From the NCBI RefSeq assembly GCF_003627795.1, contig NZ_CP032686.1, forward strand, positions 620,001 to 684,000: 64,000 bases of DNA, written 5' to 3'. The position numbers and the translations under genes are program-made. Below the pieces are notes generated by a model. It worked only from the letters and a program-made list of their open reading frames with translations, did not search any database and was not told the DNA's origin. The stretch is from Rhizobium sp. CCGE531. GTDB taxonomy: Bacteria > Pseudomonadota > Alphaproteobacteria > Rhizobiales > Rhizobiaceae. Positions 26,164 to 35,922 of this stretch are shown piece by piece (the stretch's first letter is position 1; the number at the start of each line of letters is the position of its first letter).

Positions 26164-29100
26164 ATGGACGACTTGCGCAATTCGACGGTAGACCACGAAG
26201 CTTTCTCGCGTAATTTCGCATCAAGCGGCCGGGACTCGGGCAATGCAGCCGATATCAGTGCCAATCAACCGCTGCCGTTGTCGCGAAATGCAGATGTTGT
26301 AGCCTTCGAGATGGCGCAGGCTGAGGAGCAACAGGCGAATGGCAAGGCGGGGCGACTTGCCGCGAACGAGCCGCAAAATGCTCCCGCCGCGGCGCCGACC
26401 CATATCGTGCCGGATCAGGGCAATATCGTCCATCTACCGCCGAACACCTCTATCGACGACATCCACGTCGAAGGGCGCAACCTTGTTCTGATCCAGGCCG
26501 ACGGTACGCGCATTGTCATTATCAATGGAGCGCTGCACGTTCCAACCTTCCTGATTGGTGAAGTCACGCTGCCGCAACAGGCCATCGTCGCCGCGCTGCA
26601 GCAGCAGGGCATCAGCGTCGCTGAAGGTCCCGATGGCTCGGTTCACGCCGGCAATAGCACGGATTCCGGCCACCAGTTCACGGACAGCCAGGCCGGGAAT
26701 GCCCGCACACCGTTGAATCTGCTAGGTCTCCTCGGTCCCGGCGATGTAATCGGCAGCGGTAGCGGCGGTCCAGGAACTCAAGATAACAATCGCGGCAGTG
26801 CCCAGGTCACTCAAACCGTGCAACCGGTCGCTCCCTTGACTGCTGCGGCGGACACGGGCTCGCTGCAGTCCGGTGCGACGACCTCGTCGGATGCGGCGCA
26901 TGGGGTACTTGCGAATGATGTCACAACCGTCGGCGGCCTCCAGGTAGTCGGTGTGACAGCGGGCAACGCGACCGCGGCGCAGTCGGCAAATGTCGACAGC
27001 GCGATCGCGACGACGCTTGGAACATTGACACTGCATGCGGACGGCTCTTACAGCTATCATGCCAATCCGAACGAGAGCGGCACGGACACCTTCACCTACA
27101 CGGTCAGGGACGCTAACGGTACGCTCTCGACGACGACGCTGACCTTCACGGTGACGGACGGCCGCACGAACCAGCCGGAGACGGCGGATCCGGCAAAGTT
27201 GTCGGAAGCCAATCTTCCGGGTGGCACCGCGCCGTCGGAAACGGCCGCGACGGCGCACGGCAGCATTACGCTTGCCGATCCTGACGCCCCGCATATCACC
27301 AGCGTTCTCGATGCCAAGGGGAGCTCGGTTACAGTCGATGCCAATGGCACGACGACCGTCCAGGGCTCCTACGGCACGCTGTCGATCGACGCGGACGGCA
27401 AGTACAGCTACACGCTGACGACAGCCGGCGTCCATGCCGGTGGCGAGCAAGAGACGTTCACCTATACGGTGACGGATCAATACGGCAACACGACCACCTC
27501 GACCCTCAGTTTCACCATTGCCGATGATACGCCGATCGTCATGGCAGATACCGGCGCGTTGCAGTCCGGCGCGACGGCCACTGCCGATGCAGCGTCGGGC
27601 GTGCTTGCCAATGATGTGGCGGGCGCCGACGGCGGCCTCCAGGTGGTCGGTGTGACAGCGGGCAACGCGACAGCGGCGCAATCGGCGAATGTCGACAGCG
27701 CGATCGCCACGACGCTTGGAACGCTGACGCTGCATGCGGACGGCTCCTACAGCTACCATGCCAATCCGAATGAGAGCGGCACGGACACCTTCACCTATAC
27801 GATCAAGGATGCCGACGGCAGCCTGTCGACGACGACACTGACCTTCACGGTGACGGACGGCCGCACGAGCCAGCCTGAGACGGCCGATGGCACGGCACTC
27901 TCAGAGGCAAATCTTCCCGGCGGAACCGCGCCGTCGGAATCGGCTGTTACGGCGCATGGCAGCATCACGCTCGCCGATCCGGATACTCCGCATATCACCA
28001 GCGTTCTGGATGCCAAGGAGAGCTCGGTTACGGTCGGTGCCAGCGGCACGACAATGATCCAGGGTTCCTACGGCACGCTGACGATCGATGCGGACGGCAA
28101 GTACAGCTATACGCTGACGACGGCGGGCGTTCATGCCGGCGGCGAGCAGGAGACGTTCAGCTATACGGTAACGGATGCGCACGGCAACACCACGACGTCG
28201 ACGCTGAGCTTCACCATTGCAGATGACGCACCGATTGCCGTGGCGGACACCGGTTCGCTGCAGTCCGGCGTGACGGCCTCGGCCGATGCGGCGCATGGCG
28301 TGCTTGTCAATGACCTGACGGGTGCCGACGGCAATCTTCAGGTGGTCGGCGTTGCCGCCGGCAGCACGACTGCGGCACAGTCGGACCATGTCGGCACCGC
28401 GATCGTCACGACGCTTGGAACGCTGACACTGAATGCCGATGGCTCCTACAGCTATCATGCCAATCCGAACGAGAGCGGCACGGACACCTTCACCTATACG
28501 GTCAAGGATGCCGACGGCAGCCTGTCGACGACGACGCTGACCTTCACGGTCACGGACGGCCGCACGAGCCAGCCTGAGACGGCGGATCCGACGCAGCTGT
28601 CGGAAGCCAACCTCCCGACCGGCACGGCGCCGTCGGAATCGGCTGTTACGGCACAGGGTAGCATTACGCTTGCCGATCCGGACAGTCCGCATATCACCGG
28701 CGTCACCAACAGCCATGGCGATGCGGCCACGGCCGATCCGAAGAGCGGCGACTGGCAGATCCAGGGTTCCTACGGCACGCTGACGATCGACGCGGACGGC
28801 AAATACAGCTACACGCTGACGACAGCCGGCGTCCATGCCGGTGGCGAGCAGGAGACGTTCACTTATACGGTCACGGATCAATACGGCAACACGACCACCT
28901 CGACCCTCAGCTTCACCATTGCCGATGATGCGCCGGCGGTCGGAGGCGTGGATGTCGTCTCCATCAGCGAGCATGACTTGGTGGTCGCCGACAGCACGAC
29001 GGTATCCGGTTCGCTCGGGATCATCGCCTTCGGTGCCGATGGTCCTGCAACCAGCAACAGCGTTGCTTTCAACGGCGCGGCACCCGTGGATGCCGACGGT

Positions 29101-31293
29101 AATCCGCTCGTTCTGAGCTCTCATGGCGAGGCCGTTCACTTCGTCGTGGTTGGTGCGACCCTCTACGGCTACACGGGCGATGCCCCAGCCTCGGGCGCGG
29201 CACCGGCCTTAAGCCAGCTGGTCTTCGAGGTGGGCCTGGCGGGTCCCAACGGCACGCACACGACGGGCTCCTACGAATTCACGCTTTATAGGCCGCTGGA
29301 CGATGGCGACAGCACGAACAACCTCTCCGACCTCAAGCTAACCTTTAGCTACACGGCGACGGATGCCGATGGCTCGCACAATACGGGAAACTTCACGGTC
29401 GATGTGATTGACGATGTGCCGGTCACCGGAGCGCCGGTCCCCGATCAGACGCTCACCGAGGACAATCTGGTGTCGGCTTCGGGATCACTTGTCAGCGGCG
29501 GCATCAGTACTGGCGACGTCGAGCTGAATTTCTCCTTCGGCGCGGATGGCTCGGCAAAAACCGCGGTTACATTCGTCAGCCAGACGGCGATGTCAAATAT
29601 CATTCTGACCGATGGCGCCAGTCATGTGCTTGATTTGTCGCATCTCACGTCAGGCGGAAATGCATTGCAATATTCCCTGAGCAGCGACGGCACACTGCTC
29701 ACAGCCTATTATTCCTCGCAGGGGAATGAAGTAACGGTCTTTACCGTTGCACTGTCTGAAAATGGAGCTCACGCCAGCGGCGCCTATAATTTCACACTCT
29801 ACAGGCCGATCAGCGACCTTGATGCGACCGATTTCAAACTAAGTTTTGCGGTAGTCGGTCATGATGGTGACGGCGATACAACGGCAATATTCCAATCGTT
29901 TTCGGTTGATATCCATAACAACCTGCCCACTGCAAACAACTGGTCCCTTACCACGAATGCGGCGCCGGGTGAGACGATTATCATTCCAACGGCGGCGCTC
30001 TTGTGGGAGGCGTCCGGAGCCCATCACGCGGACCTTTCTATTGCCGCAATCATGGGATCGGTCGCCACCCTGAACGGGGATAGCGTCACGATCCCGGTCT
30101 CCGGCCATCCCGAGTCGTTCGACTATGCCGTTACGGATGGAATTCATCAGACGGTTGCCACTGTGAGCATCGATAGCCATTGGACGACAACGGGTACCGT
30201 CGCGAACGAGATTTTCGTGGCTGCGCACAGTGGCGATGGCTATACGATCATTGGCGGTCTTGGAAATGATGTCCTGATCGGCTCGGCAAACACTGCCGAG
30301 AATATTCTCTATGGTGACGGGACTTCGGAAACGGCCCAGGACGGCAATGACCTTTTGATCGGTGGCATCAACTCGACCAATATCATGTATGGTGGGGGTG
30401 GAGATGACACGCTCATCGGTGCCGAACATGCGCTCAATAGAATGTATGGCGGTAGCGGCAACAACACGCTTATCGGCGCGGCGAATGCAACGAACGAGAT
30501 GCACGGCGGCAGTGGCAACGACTTCCTGTCCGGTGGAGACTACGCGACGAACACGATGGATGGTGGAGATGGTGACAATACCTTCGTCGCCGGTCTGTTC
30601 TCCGTGAATACAATGATCGGCGGCAGCGGAAACGATACCTTCAAGCTTATCGAAAACTCGTTCAACACGGTCGCCGGTGGCGGAGGCAACAACACGCTCG
30701 ACTTTTCTCGTTTCAGCCATGGGATAGAGATCACTTTAGCGCACAGTAGCACCGTCACCCACTTCGATATCTCAGGTGGCGGCCTGGATTACTCGGACAT
30801 CAGCGGAATTATCGGAACACCCTATGACGACGTCATCATTGGGAGCGATCACTCCGACTATCTCTTCGGCGGCGCCGGAAACGATGTCCTGATCGGAGGC
30901 ACGGGCAATGATACGTTGGATGGTGGCTCGGGTTTCAATGTGATGACGGGTGGAGCGGGCGCCGACACATTCATGATTGATGCCGCGGCCCTGAGCAAAC
31001 TCGACCCGGCTGACATCATAACGGATTTTCATCCCGCCACCGAAGGGGATGTGCTCGATGTGACGGGTTTGATTGATGCCCTCATCAAACAGGATGGCTT
31101 GTCTCAAGGAAACGCACTTAATCACTTGACTGCCGTCGTCGATGACAAAACCAACACCACAACGATCTCCGTGCAAACTACGACGGAAACCCACGCGGTT
31201 GTCACATTGCAGAATTTCACTCCCGATGCCGCTGGCGTGAAGATCCTGTACAATCACGACGAGCACGCGCTTGCCACCGCTCACACGGGGTAA
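26164..31293 (+). CDS. Large VCBS/RTX type I-secreted adhesin
   Basis: 1709 residues from ATG 26164 (GGGAG upstream); the TTG at 26125 was rejected. Order: N-terminal region of ~230 residues with a GNIVHLPPN ... VEGRNLVLIQADGTRIVI module common in rhizobial and LapA-like proteins; three near-identical ~232-residue VCBS units; two T1SS-143-type repeats (SISEHDLVV ... GSYEFTLYRPL; LTEDNLVSASGSL ... GAYNFTLYRPI); a variant 19-residue RTX array; canonical GGAGNDVLIGGTGNDTLDGG repeats; and a C-terminal secretion region (ADIITDFHPATEGDVLDV). Expected to be exported by an ABC/MFP/OMF channel, bind calcium and mediate surface attachment. No secretion genes are in the window. Composition is uniform with flanks. 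Confidence 0.93.
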   Translation: MDDLRNSTVDHEAFSRNFASSGRDSGNAADISANQPLPLSRNADVVAFEMAQAEEQQANGKAGRLAANEPQNAPAAAPTHIVPDQGNIVHLPPNTSIDDIHVEGRNLVLIQADGTRIVIINGALHVPTFLIGEVTLPQQAIVAALQQQGISVAEGPDGSVHAGNSTDSGHQFTDSQAGNARTPLNLLGLLGPGDVIGSGSGGPGTQDNNRGSAQVTQTVQPVAPLTAAADTGSLQSGATTSSDAAHGVLANDVTTVGGLQVVGVTAGNATAAQSANVDSAIATTLGTLTLHADGSYSYHANPNESGTDTFTYTVRDANGTLSTTTLTFTVTDGRTNQPETADPAKLSEANLPGGTAPSETAATAHGSITLADPDAPHITSVLDAKGSSVTVDANGTTTVQGSYGTLSIDADGKYSYTLTTAGVHAGGEQETFTYTVTDQYGNTTTSTLSFTIADDTPIVMADTGALQSGATATADAASGVLANDVAGADGGLQVVGVTAGNATAAQSANVDSAIATTLGTLTLHADGSYSYHANPNESGTDTFTYTIKDADGSLSTTTLTFTVTDGRTSQPETADGTALSEANLPGGTAPSESAVTAHGSITLADPDTPHITSVLDAKESSVTVGASGTTMIQGSYGTLTIDADGKYSYTLTTAGVHAGGEQETFSYTVTDAHGNTTTSTLSFTIADDAPIAVADTGSLQSGVTASADAAHGVLVNDLTGADGNLQVVGVAAGSTTAAQSDHVGTAIVTTLGTLTLNADGSYSYHANPNESGTDTFTYTVKDADGSLSTTTLTFTVTDGRTSQPETADPTQLSEANLPTGTAPSESAVTAQGSITLADPDSPHITGVTNSHGDAATADPKSGDWQIQGSYGTLTIDADGKYSYTLTTAGVHAGGEQETFTYTVTDQYGNTTTSTLSFTIADDAPAVGGVDVVSISEHDLVVADSTTVSGSLGIIAFGADGPATSNSVAFNGAAPVDADGNPLVLSSHGEAVHFVVVGATLYGYTGDAPASGAAPALSQLVFEVGLAGPNGTHTTGSYEFTLYRPLDDGDSTNNLSDLKLTFSYTATDADGSHNTGNFTVDVIDDVPVTGAPVPDQTLTEDNLVSASGSLVSGGISTGDVELNFSFGADGSAKTAVTFVSQTAMSNIILTDGASHVLDLSHLTSGGNALQYSLSSDGTLLTAYYSSQGNEVTVFTVALSENGAHASGAYNFTLYRPISDLDATDFKLSFAVVGHDGDGDTTAIFQSFSVDIHNNLPTANNWSLTTNAAPGETIIIPTAALLWEASGAHHADLSIAAIMGSVATLNGDSVTIPVSGHPESFDYAVTDGIHQTVATVSIDSHWTTTGTVANEIFVAAHSGDGYTIIGGLGNDVLIGSANTAENILYGDGTSETAQDGNDLLIGGINSTNIMYGGGGDDTLIGAEHALNRMYGGSGNNTLIGAANATNEMHGGSGNDFLSGGDYATNTMDGGDGDNTFVAGLFSVNTMIGGSGNDTFKLIENSFNTVAGGGGNNTLDFSRFSHGIEITLAHSSTVTHFDISGGGLDYSDISGIIGTPYDDVIIGSDHSDYLFGGAGNDVLIGGTGNDTLDGGSGFNVMTGGAGADTFMIDAAALSKLDPADIITDFHPATEGDVLDVTGLIDALIKQDGLSQGNALNHLTAVVDDKTNTTTISVQTTTETHAVVTLQNFTPDAAGVKILYNHDEHALATAHTG
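26848..28935 (+). repeat. Three tandem ~696-bp VCBS-encoding repeats
   Basis: Units begin at 26848, 27544 and 28243 with the same D-T-G-(S/A)-L-Q-S-G start and share long identical stretches (for example FTYTV, TLSTTTLTFTVTDGR, TTAGVHAGGEQETF). The third diverges near its end. Such identity supports recent expansion or gene conversion, and copy number may vary between strains. Confidence 0.9.
30361..30702 (+). repeat. Six 57-bp repeats encoding a 19-residue RTX variant
   Basis: Units at 30361, 30418, 30475, 30532, 30589 and 30646 encode the pattern G-A-x-x-A-x-N-x-M-x-GGSGN-x-T-L-I. The second half is a canonical calcium nonapeptide (GGSGNDTL); the first replaces GGxGxD by GAxxAxNxM. The period of 19 is one residue more than two nonapeptides. 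Confidence 0.85.
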
Positions 31294-32057
31294 GTCTTGC
31301 CCCAAGTTGAGGCGCGGCCAATTCGCGCGTGGCGTCCCGGGTAGGGAAGGAGCCGCGAATGTGAGTCCATGCCGACTATGGCAACCGCCTGATCGCCTGC
31401 GTTAAGGACCGGCGCTATATCCCGATTGGCAGCAGGGGGTGAGGTCTATGGCGGCCGGCTGGTCGCCGGACGAAGCCGCCATTGGGCGACGGACACCACA
31501 GTGGCGAAATCTACCCGTGTCATGACCGGATCGGCCGTGCGCTGATCTGGCCAGCTCACAGCGGATCGAGCCTTTGGCGGCAAGCGAGCCCACGATGCCA
31601 TCGCGAAGCGAAAACCTCCTGGATATTTGGGATCAGGTCCCGGCTATCCAGTAGACAGCAAAAACCAGGAGCACCCACAAGAGTGTGGAAACCAGGATGG
31701 CTAGCAGGAGATATTTCAGGCGATTCGTCATGGCGCAACGATAGTGACCGTTTGTGCAGTCTTCACACTAGATGCCTCGATATGATTAATGATTGATAAA
31801 GGCCTGGCGGTCGCGGTCGCACCCGGCGCTCTGAATGTGCTGCAGACTGGTTCATCTGACCTTGTCGATTTCATGCTGGGAGGGCCGTGCGCCGTTTTAG
31901 AGAGAGTCCAAGGCCGGTAGGGGACGCCACACTCGCGACAAGCCGAAGGCTTCGATGCGCTTGGCCCAACATGAAGAGGGCCATATTTTGACGATCAAAG
32001 ATCGTCGGTGCATCTTCCTTGTCGCCTCGAATCCTGAAACAGTAATCAACGGGGGCT
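31294..32057. other. 764-bp region with little coding content
   Basis: Apart from the small membrane ORF at 31633-31731 no gene is supported. Scattered frames are short and unrecognised and may be decayed sequence. A GGGGG-type ribosome site at the right end belongs to the next gene. Confidence 0.4.
31633..31731 (-). CDS. Putative 32-residue membrane miniprotein
   Basis: Reads MTNRLKYLLLAILVSTLLWV then LLVFAVYWIAGT and stops: a positively charged N-terminus and one long hydrophobic helix. No clear ribosome site precedes it, which lowers confidence. If real, it would be a single-pass inner-membrane peptide beside the surface-polysaccharide locus. Confidence 0.35.
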   Translation of the reverse strand: MTNRLKYLLLAILVSTLLWVLLVFAVYWIAGT

Positions 32058-33047
32058 GTGTTTGATAAGGATTGTACGGTGCGCAACACCATCCCCAGGA
32101 AAATCTATCGCCGAGTCCGCAATTTGCCATCCGAGTTGGCGTTGTGGGTGATCAACCGACCCACGATCGAGGCCAGGCTTCGCACCTCGTATGATCGAGC
32201 GCGCATTGACCATTTGTCGAGCCTGCCGAAGCTATACGACCAAGATGCCGCGATTGTGGAGAGACTGAACAGCGATGGCGTGTGCGTTACCGAGCTGTCG
32301 TCGCTCGGCCTGCCGCTCAACAATGAGATGTTCGCTTCCGCGCGGCTGATCGCCAAAACCTATGAGCAGCGTGTGCGACAAAATGTTTACGATGGCTGGG
32401 AGACGATCACGGCGACGCCGGACGAGATTATGAGCAATCCTGCCATTTTCCTCTGGGGGCTGAATCAACGCCTGTTGAACATTGTCGAGGCCTATCTCGG
32501 TCTTCCAGTCGCCTACGACGGAATGAACATGTTTTACACCATTGCGGATGGCCGCCAGATTGGCACGCGGAAGTGGCATCGAGACCGCGAGGATCGGAGA
32601 ATGGTCAAGATCGCGGTCTATTGCAATGATGTCGATGAGGGCAGCGGCCCCTTGCAGGTCGTCCGCCCGAACGTCGTTACAGGCGATCTGGCGGATAAAT
32701 TTACCTATCCCGCACTCAGTCAGCAATTGCTTGAGGCAAGGCTCGGTGGTCCTGTCATCGATCGCGACGTCGTCACCTGCACCGGCCCGGCGGGAACGGT
32801 CATCTTCAGTGACACGGCCAGCCAGTACCACCGCGGCAAACCTGCCACGTCGCGCGACCGTTGTGCGATCTTTTATAATTACTTCTCACGCAGCCCGCGG
32901 CATCCGTTCTTCTGCGAACGATCCGGTCTATCCCGCAGCCAGATCGCTGAATTTTCTCATGCACTGACGCCGGAACAGAAGAGTTGCATCAATTGGCGCG
33001 ATAATTTGCCCAAAGCTGTCCGTCTCATCCCTCGGAATATAGCCTGA
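32058..33047 (+). CDS. Phytanoyl-CoA-dioxygenase-like Fe(II)/2-oxoglutarate oxygenase
   Basis: 329 residues from GTG 32058 with GGGGG upstream. The double-stranded beta-helix iron site is seen as WHRD (HxD) in RKWHRDREDRR, and the distal His and 2-oxoglutarate-binding Arg in SQYHRGKPATSRDR. EGSGPLQVVRPN sits between them, as in PhyH proteins. No signal peptide. Located at the edge of the polysaccharide locus, it may hydroxylate a sugar, acyl or amino-acid decoration precursor; this is inference. Confidence 0.78.
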   Translation: MFDKDCTVRNTIPRKIYRRVRNLPSELALWVINRPTIEARLRTSYDRARIDHLSSLPKLYDQDAAIVERLNSDGVCVTELSSLGLPLNNEMFASARLIAKTYEQRVRQNVYDGWETITATPDEIMSNPAIFLWGLNQRLLNIVEAYLGLPVAYDGMNMFYTIADGRQIGTRKWHRDREDRRMVKIAVYCNDVDEGSGPLQVVRPNVVTGDLADKFTYPALSQQLLEARLGGPVIDRDVVTCTGPAGTVIFSDTASQYHRGKPATSRDRCAIFYNYFSRSPRHPFFCERSGLSRSQIAEFSHALTPEQKSCINWRDNLPKAVRLIPRNIA

Positions 33048-33283
33048 ACGGCTATGGTCATGTGAGCCTCCACCGACGGACTTGATGTGCGAATGTGGGT
33101 CTTGTCCCACGCTACATTGGATAGCGTGATAAGCAGAATTGGAACGGTTGGACCGGCCACGTTGCATTCATTTTCTGATTGACGCAGGCGAAATATCAAG
33201 CCGGCACCAGCTGCCTATCGACGAGCACTCAGCCGTCCGAGCTCTACGGTCGCGAAGCGTAAGGCGGCGCCGGACGCCGCAGC

Positions 33284-34063
33284 CTAGGGCCGGTAGGCCA
33301 TGACCGTTACCCAGTCGACGATCATCGACTGTGGCAAGACGTTGTCAACCGGTTGACCCGGCCAATCGCCCCCAATTGCGACGTTCAAGATCATGTAGAA
33401 GGGCTGATCGTCGAAGACCCATTTCTGCCCGCGTTGGAGTTTACTGGCTTCGGCAGTCTTGAAGAGCTTGCCGTCGAAAAACCATTGGATTCGCCCCGGC
33501 GTCCATTCGATCGCGTAATTGTGAAAATCATCGGCGAGAGCCCCATCAGCCACGTATTCGCCAGGGCTGGAATAGCCCGGTGCATGAAGGTTGGCGAACA
33601 CGGTCCCGGGGTTTACGCCAATATTTTCGACGACATCGATCTCGCCGTTCGCGGGCCATTGCCCGGCATTGCCCATCAACCAGAAGGCCGGCAACAATCC
33701 CGGACCACGCACTATCCTGGCCCGGATTTCAAAACGACCATATTTCGCGCTGAACCGACCCTTCGTCTTGATCCTGCCGGACGTATAACGTCCATCGGGC
33801 TCCTTGCGTGCGGTGATCACGAGGTGTCCCAGGCCATCCAGCCGCACATTGTCCGCACTGTTTGTATAGGTCTGCTTCTCGTTGTTCCCCCAGAGAGCAT
33901 TTCCGTAACCCAGATCATATTCCCACTTGGCGGGATCGGGTCGTCCCGCTGGTCCATTGAAGTCGTCCCGCCACACTGTCTCATAGGAACCGGCCGCCAC
34001 GGATGACGCCATGGCCGTTGAAACGGCGAGGACGACTAAAAAGCGGCTAATCAAAGTCGGCAT
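33284..34063 (-). CDS. Secreted GH16 endo-beta-glucanase (lichenase/ExoK type)
   Basis: 259 residues from ATG 34063, chosen because a Sec signal peptide (FLVVLAVSTAMASSVAAG) follows directly. Catalytic motif GEIDVVENIG (E-I-D-x-x-E) and substrate-cleft WxxxF/W segments (PAFWLMG, YAIEWTPGRIQWFFDG) are present. Family members cleave beta-1,3/1,4-glucans, and the rhizobial relatives ExoK and ExsH shorten succinoglycan. Here it likely trims the polymer made by the neighbouring genes. Confidence 0.92.
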   Translation of the reverse strand: MPTLISRFLVVLAVSTAMASSVAAGSYETVWRDDFNGPAGRPDPAKWEYDLGYGNALWGNNEKQTYTNSADNVRLDGLGHLVITARKEPDGRYTSGRIKTKGRFSAKYGRFEIRARIVRGPGLLPAFWLMGNAGQWPANGEIDVVENIGVNPGTVFANLHAPGYSSPGEYVADGALADDFHNYAIEWTPGRIQWFFDGKLFKTAEASKLQRGQKWVFDDQPFYMILNVAIGGDWPGQPVDNVLPQSMIVDWVTVMAYRP

Positions 34064-34169
34064 TCCGAACAGCCCTGCCCAAAGCAGTGCGGGCGTCTTC
34101 GAACGGCCTTCGCTCAGCTTGCCTGATCGAGACATCGTGATAGATGTTGAAGGAGAGGAGTTTCGGTAC

Positions 34170-34355
34170 ATGCTGTATATTGTCTTTGTCATCTGGCTGC
34201 TTGGCTTGATCGCCATCACTCTTGGCTTCCTGCTCTTGTCAAGCTCTGACGAGAAAAAGCGCGTATCACCCTGGAAGATGTTTCTTGCCTATGTGTTCTG
34301 GCCCGTCACCCTCATTGCCGCGATCCTGCAGTCCTTGCGTTCCCGGTCAATGTAG
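34170..34355 (+). CDS. Small two-helix membrane protein
   Basis: 61 residues from ATG 34170, with AGGAG about 10 bases upstream; the longer frame overlaps the GH16 start region and was rejected. Two hydrophobic segments, LYIVFVIWLLGLIAITLGFL and MFLAYVFWPVTLIAAIL, are joined by a charged SSSDEKKRVSPW loop, with an Arg-rich C-terminus. Unrecognised. Divergent from the GH16 gene, codirectional with galU. Confidence 0.6.
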   Translation: MLYIVFVIWLLGLIAITLGFLLLSSSDEKKRVSPWKMFLAYVFWPVTLIAAILQSLRSRSM

Positions 34356-34558
34356 GTGCCTCATGATTTCCCGGGTCGATCAGGATGCTGGCCAGGGATG
34401 AGCAAGGTGGCCGAGCTCGTGTGTCGAGGTACCTCGTTCGCATATTCACGCCCGATTAACCCATTATCGATGTCAGGGCTGCGGTAGGCATATTGGTAAG
34501 ATGTTGAAGCTAGCATCCATCGCCGTATAGTGATGCCCCTTGATTGAGGAAAACGGTA

Positions 34559-34699
34559 TTGAGCTCGAGATTGAAAAACCTGCTGATGGCGGTTGGTGTT
34601 GCCGTTACGATGTGGGGTGGGATCATTGGCACCGGCAAGTGGATGTTCGATCAGATTCAGCCGGGAATTGATCAACAGCAAACTGCAAGCACACGATAG
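34559..34699 (+). CDS. Putative 46-residue membrane protein
   Basis: From TTG 34559, with GAGGA 8 bases upstream, the frame reads MSSRLKNLLMAVGVAVTMWG, GIIGTGKWMFDQ and a polar Gln-rich tail. One glycine-rich hydrophobic helix follows a basic N-terminus. Too short for most gene finders. The start codon and ribosome site match the pattern of several annotated genes here, which supports it. Confidence 0.45.
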   Translation: MSSRLKNLLMAVGVAVTMWGGIIGTGKWMFDQIQPGIDQQQTASTR

Positions 34700-34981
34700 T
34701 CTTGCCCGGACAGCCGAGGAAATTGAAAATGCCGGCGATACACAGCAATAGCCAAACCTATTTTATTTATATATATAGAATATAACATATTCTTGTAATA
34801 ATAGTGTGTGCTAAAACTAGCTTAGTACAGGCAAGCGAAGTTATACAATATTTTATTAATGGACCTGCCAAGTCTCTCTTGAATATCCGCGCGACTTGAT
34901 CTTAGAAGAATTTATTCGGCATCTGGGCAGATGCATTGATCAAGCGCGTAATCCTCTCGGCAATTGCAAGGATCATTCAGG

Positions 34982-35863
34982 ATGGCTCCCAAGAAGGTTC
35001 GTAAGGCAGTATTCCCGGTTGCCGGACTAGGGACGCGGTTCCTGCCGGCGACCAAGGCGGTGCCGAAGGAAATGCTGACTGTCGTGGACAAGCCGGTGAT
35101 CCAATACGTCGTCGACGAGGCGATGGAAGCGGGCATCGAGCATTTCGTGTTCGTGACGGGCCGCAGCAAGCACGTCATCGAAGATTATTTCGATATCCAG
35201 TTCGAGCTCGAGCATACGCTGCGCCAGCGCAACAAGAATGCCGAACTGTCGCTATTGAACGGCCTGCTGCCGAAGGCGGGTACGGCGAGCTTCACGCGCC
35301 AGCAGGAACCGCTCGGCCTCGGCCACGCCGTCTGGTGTGCCCGCGAGATCGTCGGCGACGAGCCCTTCGCGCTTCTGCTGCCCGACATGGTCATGCGCGC
35401 CGAAAAGGGCTGCATGAGGGGCATGATCGAGCTTTACGAGCATAGCGGCGGCAATGTCATCGCCGTCGAGGAATGTGCGCCTGACCAGACCCATAAATAC
35501 GGGATCGTCGGCGTCGGTGAGACGATCGGCAATGGCTTCCGCATCACCGAGATGGTCGAAAAGCCGGCCAAGGGTACGGCTCCGTCCAACTTCTTCATCA
35601 ACGGCCGTTACATCCTGCAGCCGGAAATCTTCCGTATCCTTGAAAGCCAGGAGCGCGGCGCTGGCAACGAGATCCAGCTGACCGACGGCATGCTGAAGCT
35701 CGCGCAGACGCAGGATTTCGCCGGCTATCACTTTGAGGGCCAGACCTTCGACTGTGGCGCAAAGGATGGCTTCATCCTCGCCAACGTCGCTTTCTCACTG
35801 GCGCGCGCGGACATCCGCCCGACCATCGAAAACGAGCTGAAGGCGCTGATCGAGGGCGGCTGA
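34982..35863 (+). CDS. galU: UTP--glucose-1-phosphate uridylyltransferase
   Basis: 293 residues from ATG 34982. It makes UDP-glucose from UTP and glucose-1-phosphate, the donor for the polymer and substrate of Ugd. Nucleotidyltransferase signature [19 protein letters not shown] near the N-terminus, [25 protein letters not shown] and the DGFILANV C-terminal region are all present. A second, housekeeping copy may exist elsewhere. The AT-rich stretch at 34750-34860 upstream likely holds its promoter; a hairpin terminator follows. Confidence 0.97.
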   Translation: MAPKKVRKAVFPVAGLGTRFLPATKAVPKEMLTVVDKPVIQYVVDEAMEAGIEHFVFVTGRSKHVIEDYFDIQFELEHTLRQRNKNAELSLLNGLLPKAGTASFTRQQEPLGLGHAVWCAREIVGDEPFALLLPDMVMRAEKGCMRGMIELYEHSGGNVIAVEECAPDQTHKYGIVGVGETIGNGFRITEMVEKPAKGTAPSNFFINGRYILQPEIFRILESQERGAGNEIQLTDGMLKLAQTQDFAGYHFEGQTFDCGAKDGFILANVAFSLARADIRPTIENELKALIEGG

Positions 35864-35890
35864 GGCTGGGATTGAACTGATAGTCTTAGA

Positions 35891-35922
35891 AAAGCGCTTC
35901 TCTGATCGTATTGGGGCGCTTT
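35891..35922 (+). terminator. Terminator after galU
   Basis: AAAGCGC (35891-35897) pairs with GCGCTTT (35916-35922), 28 bp past the galU stop. The T-run is short, so it is a moderate candidate. Confidence 0.5.

Noticed and set aside
26722..29139. Long minus-strand open frames opposite the adhesin repeats
   Set aside because: They mirror the repeat codon structure of the plus-strand gene, give Arg-rich low-complexity proteins and have no starts with ribosome sites.
26848..30702. Adhesin repeats as a CRISPR array
   Set aside because: Units are long, in frame and protein-coding, with no short direct repeats separated by unique spacers.
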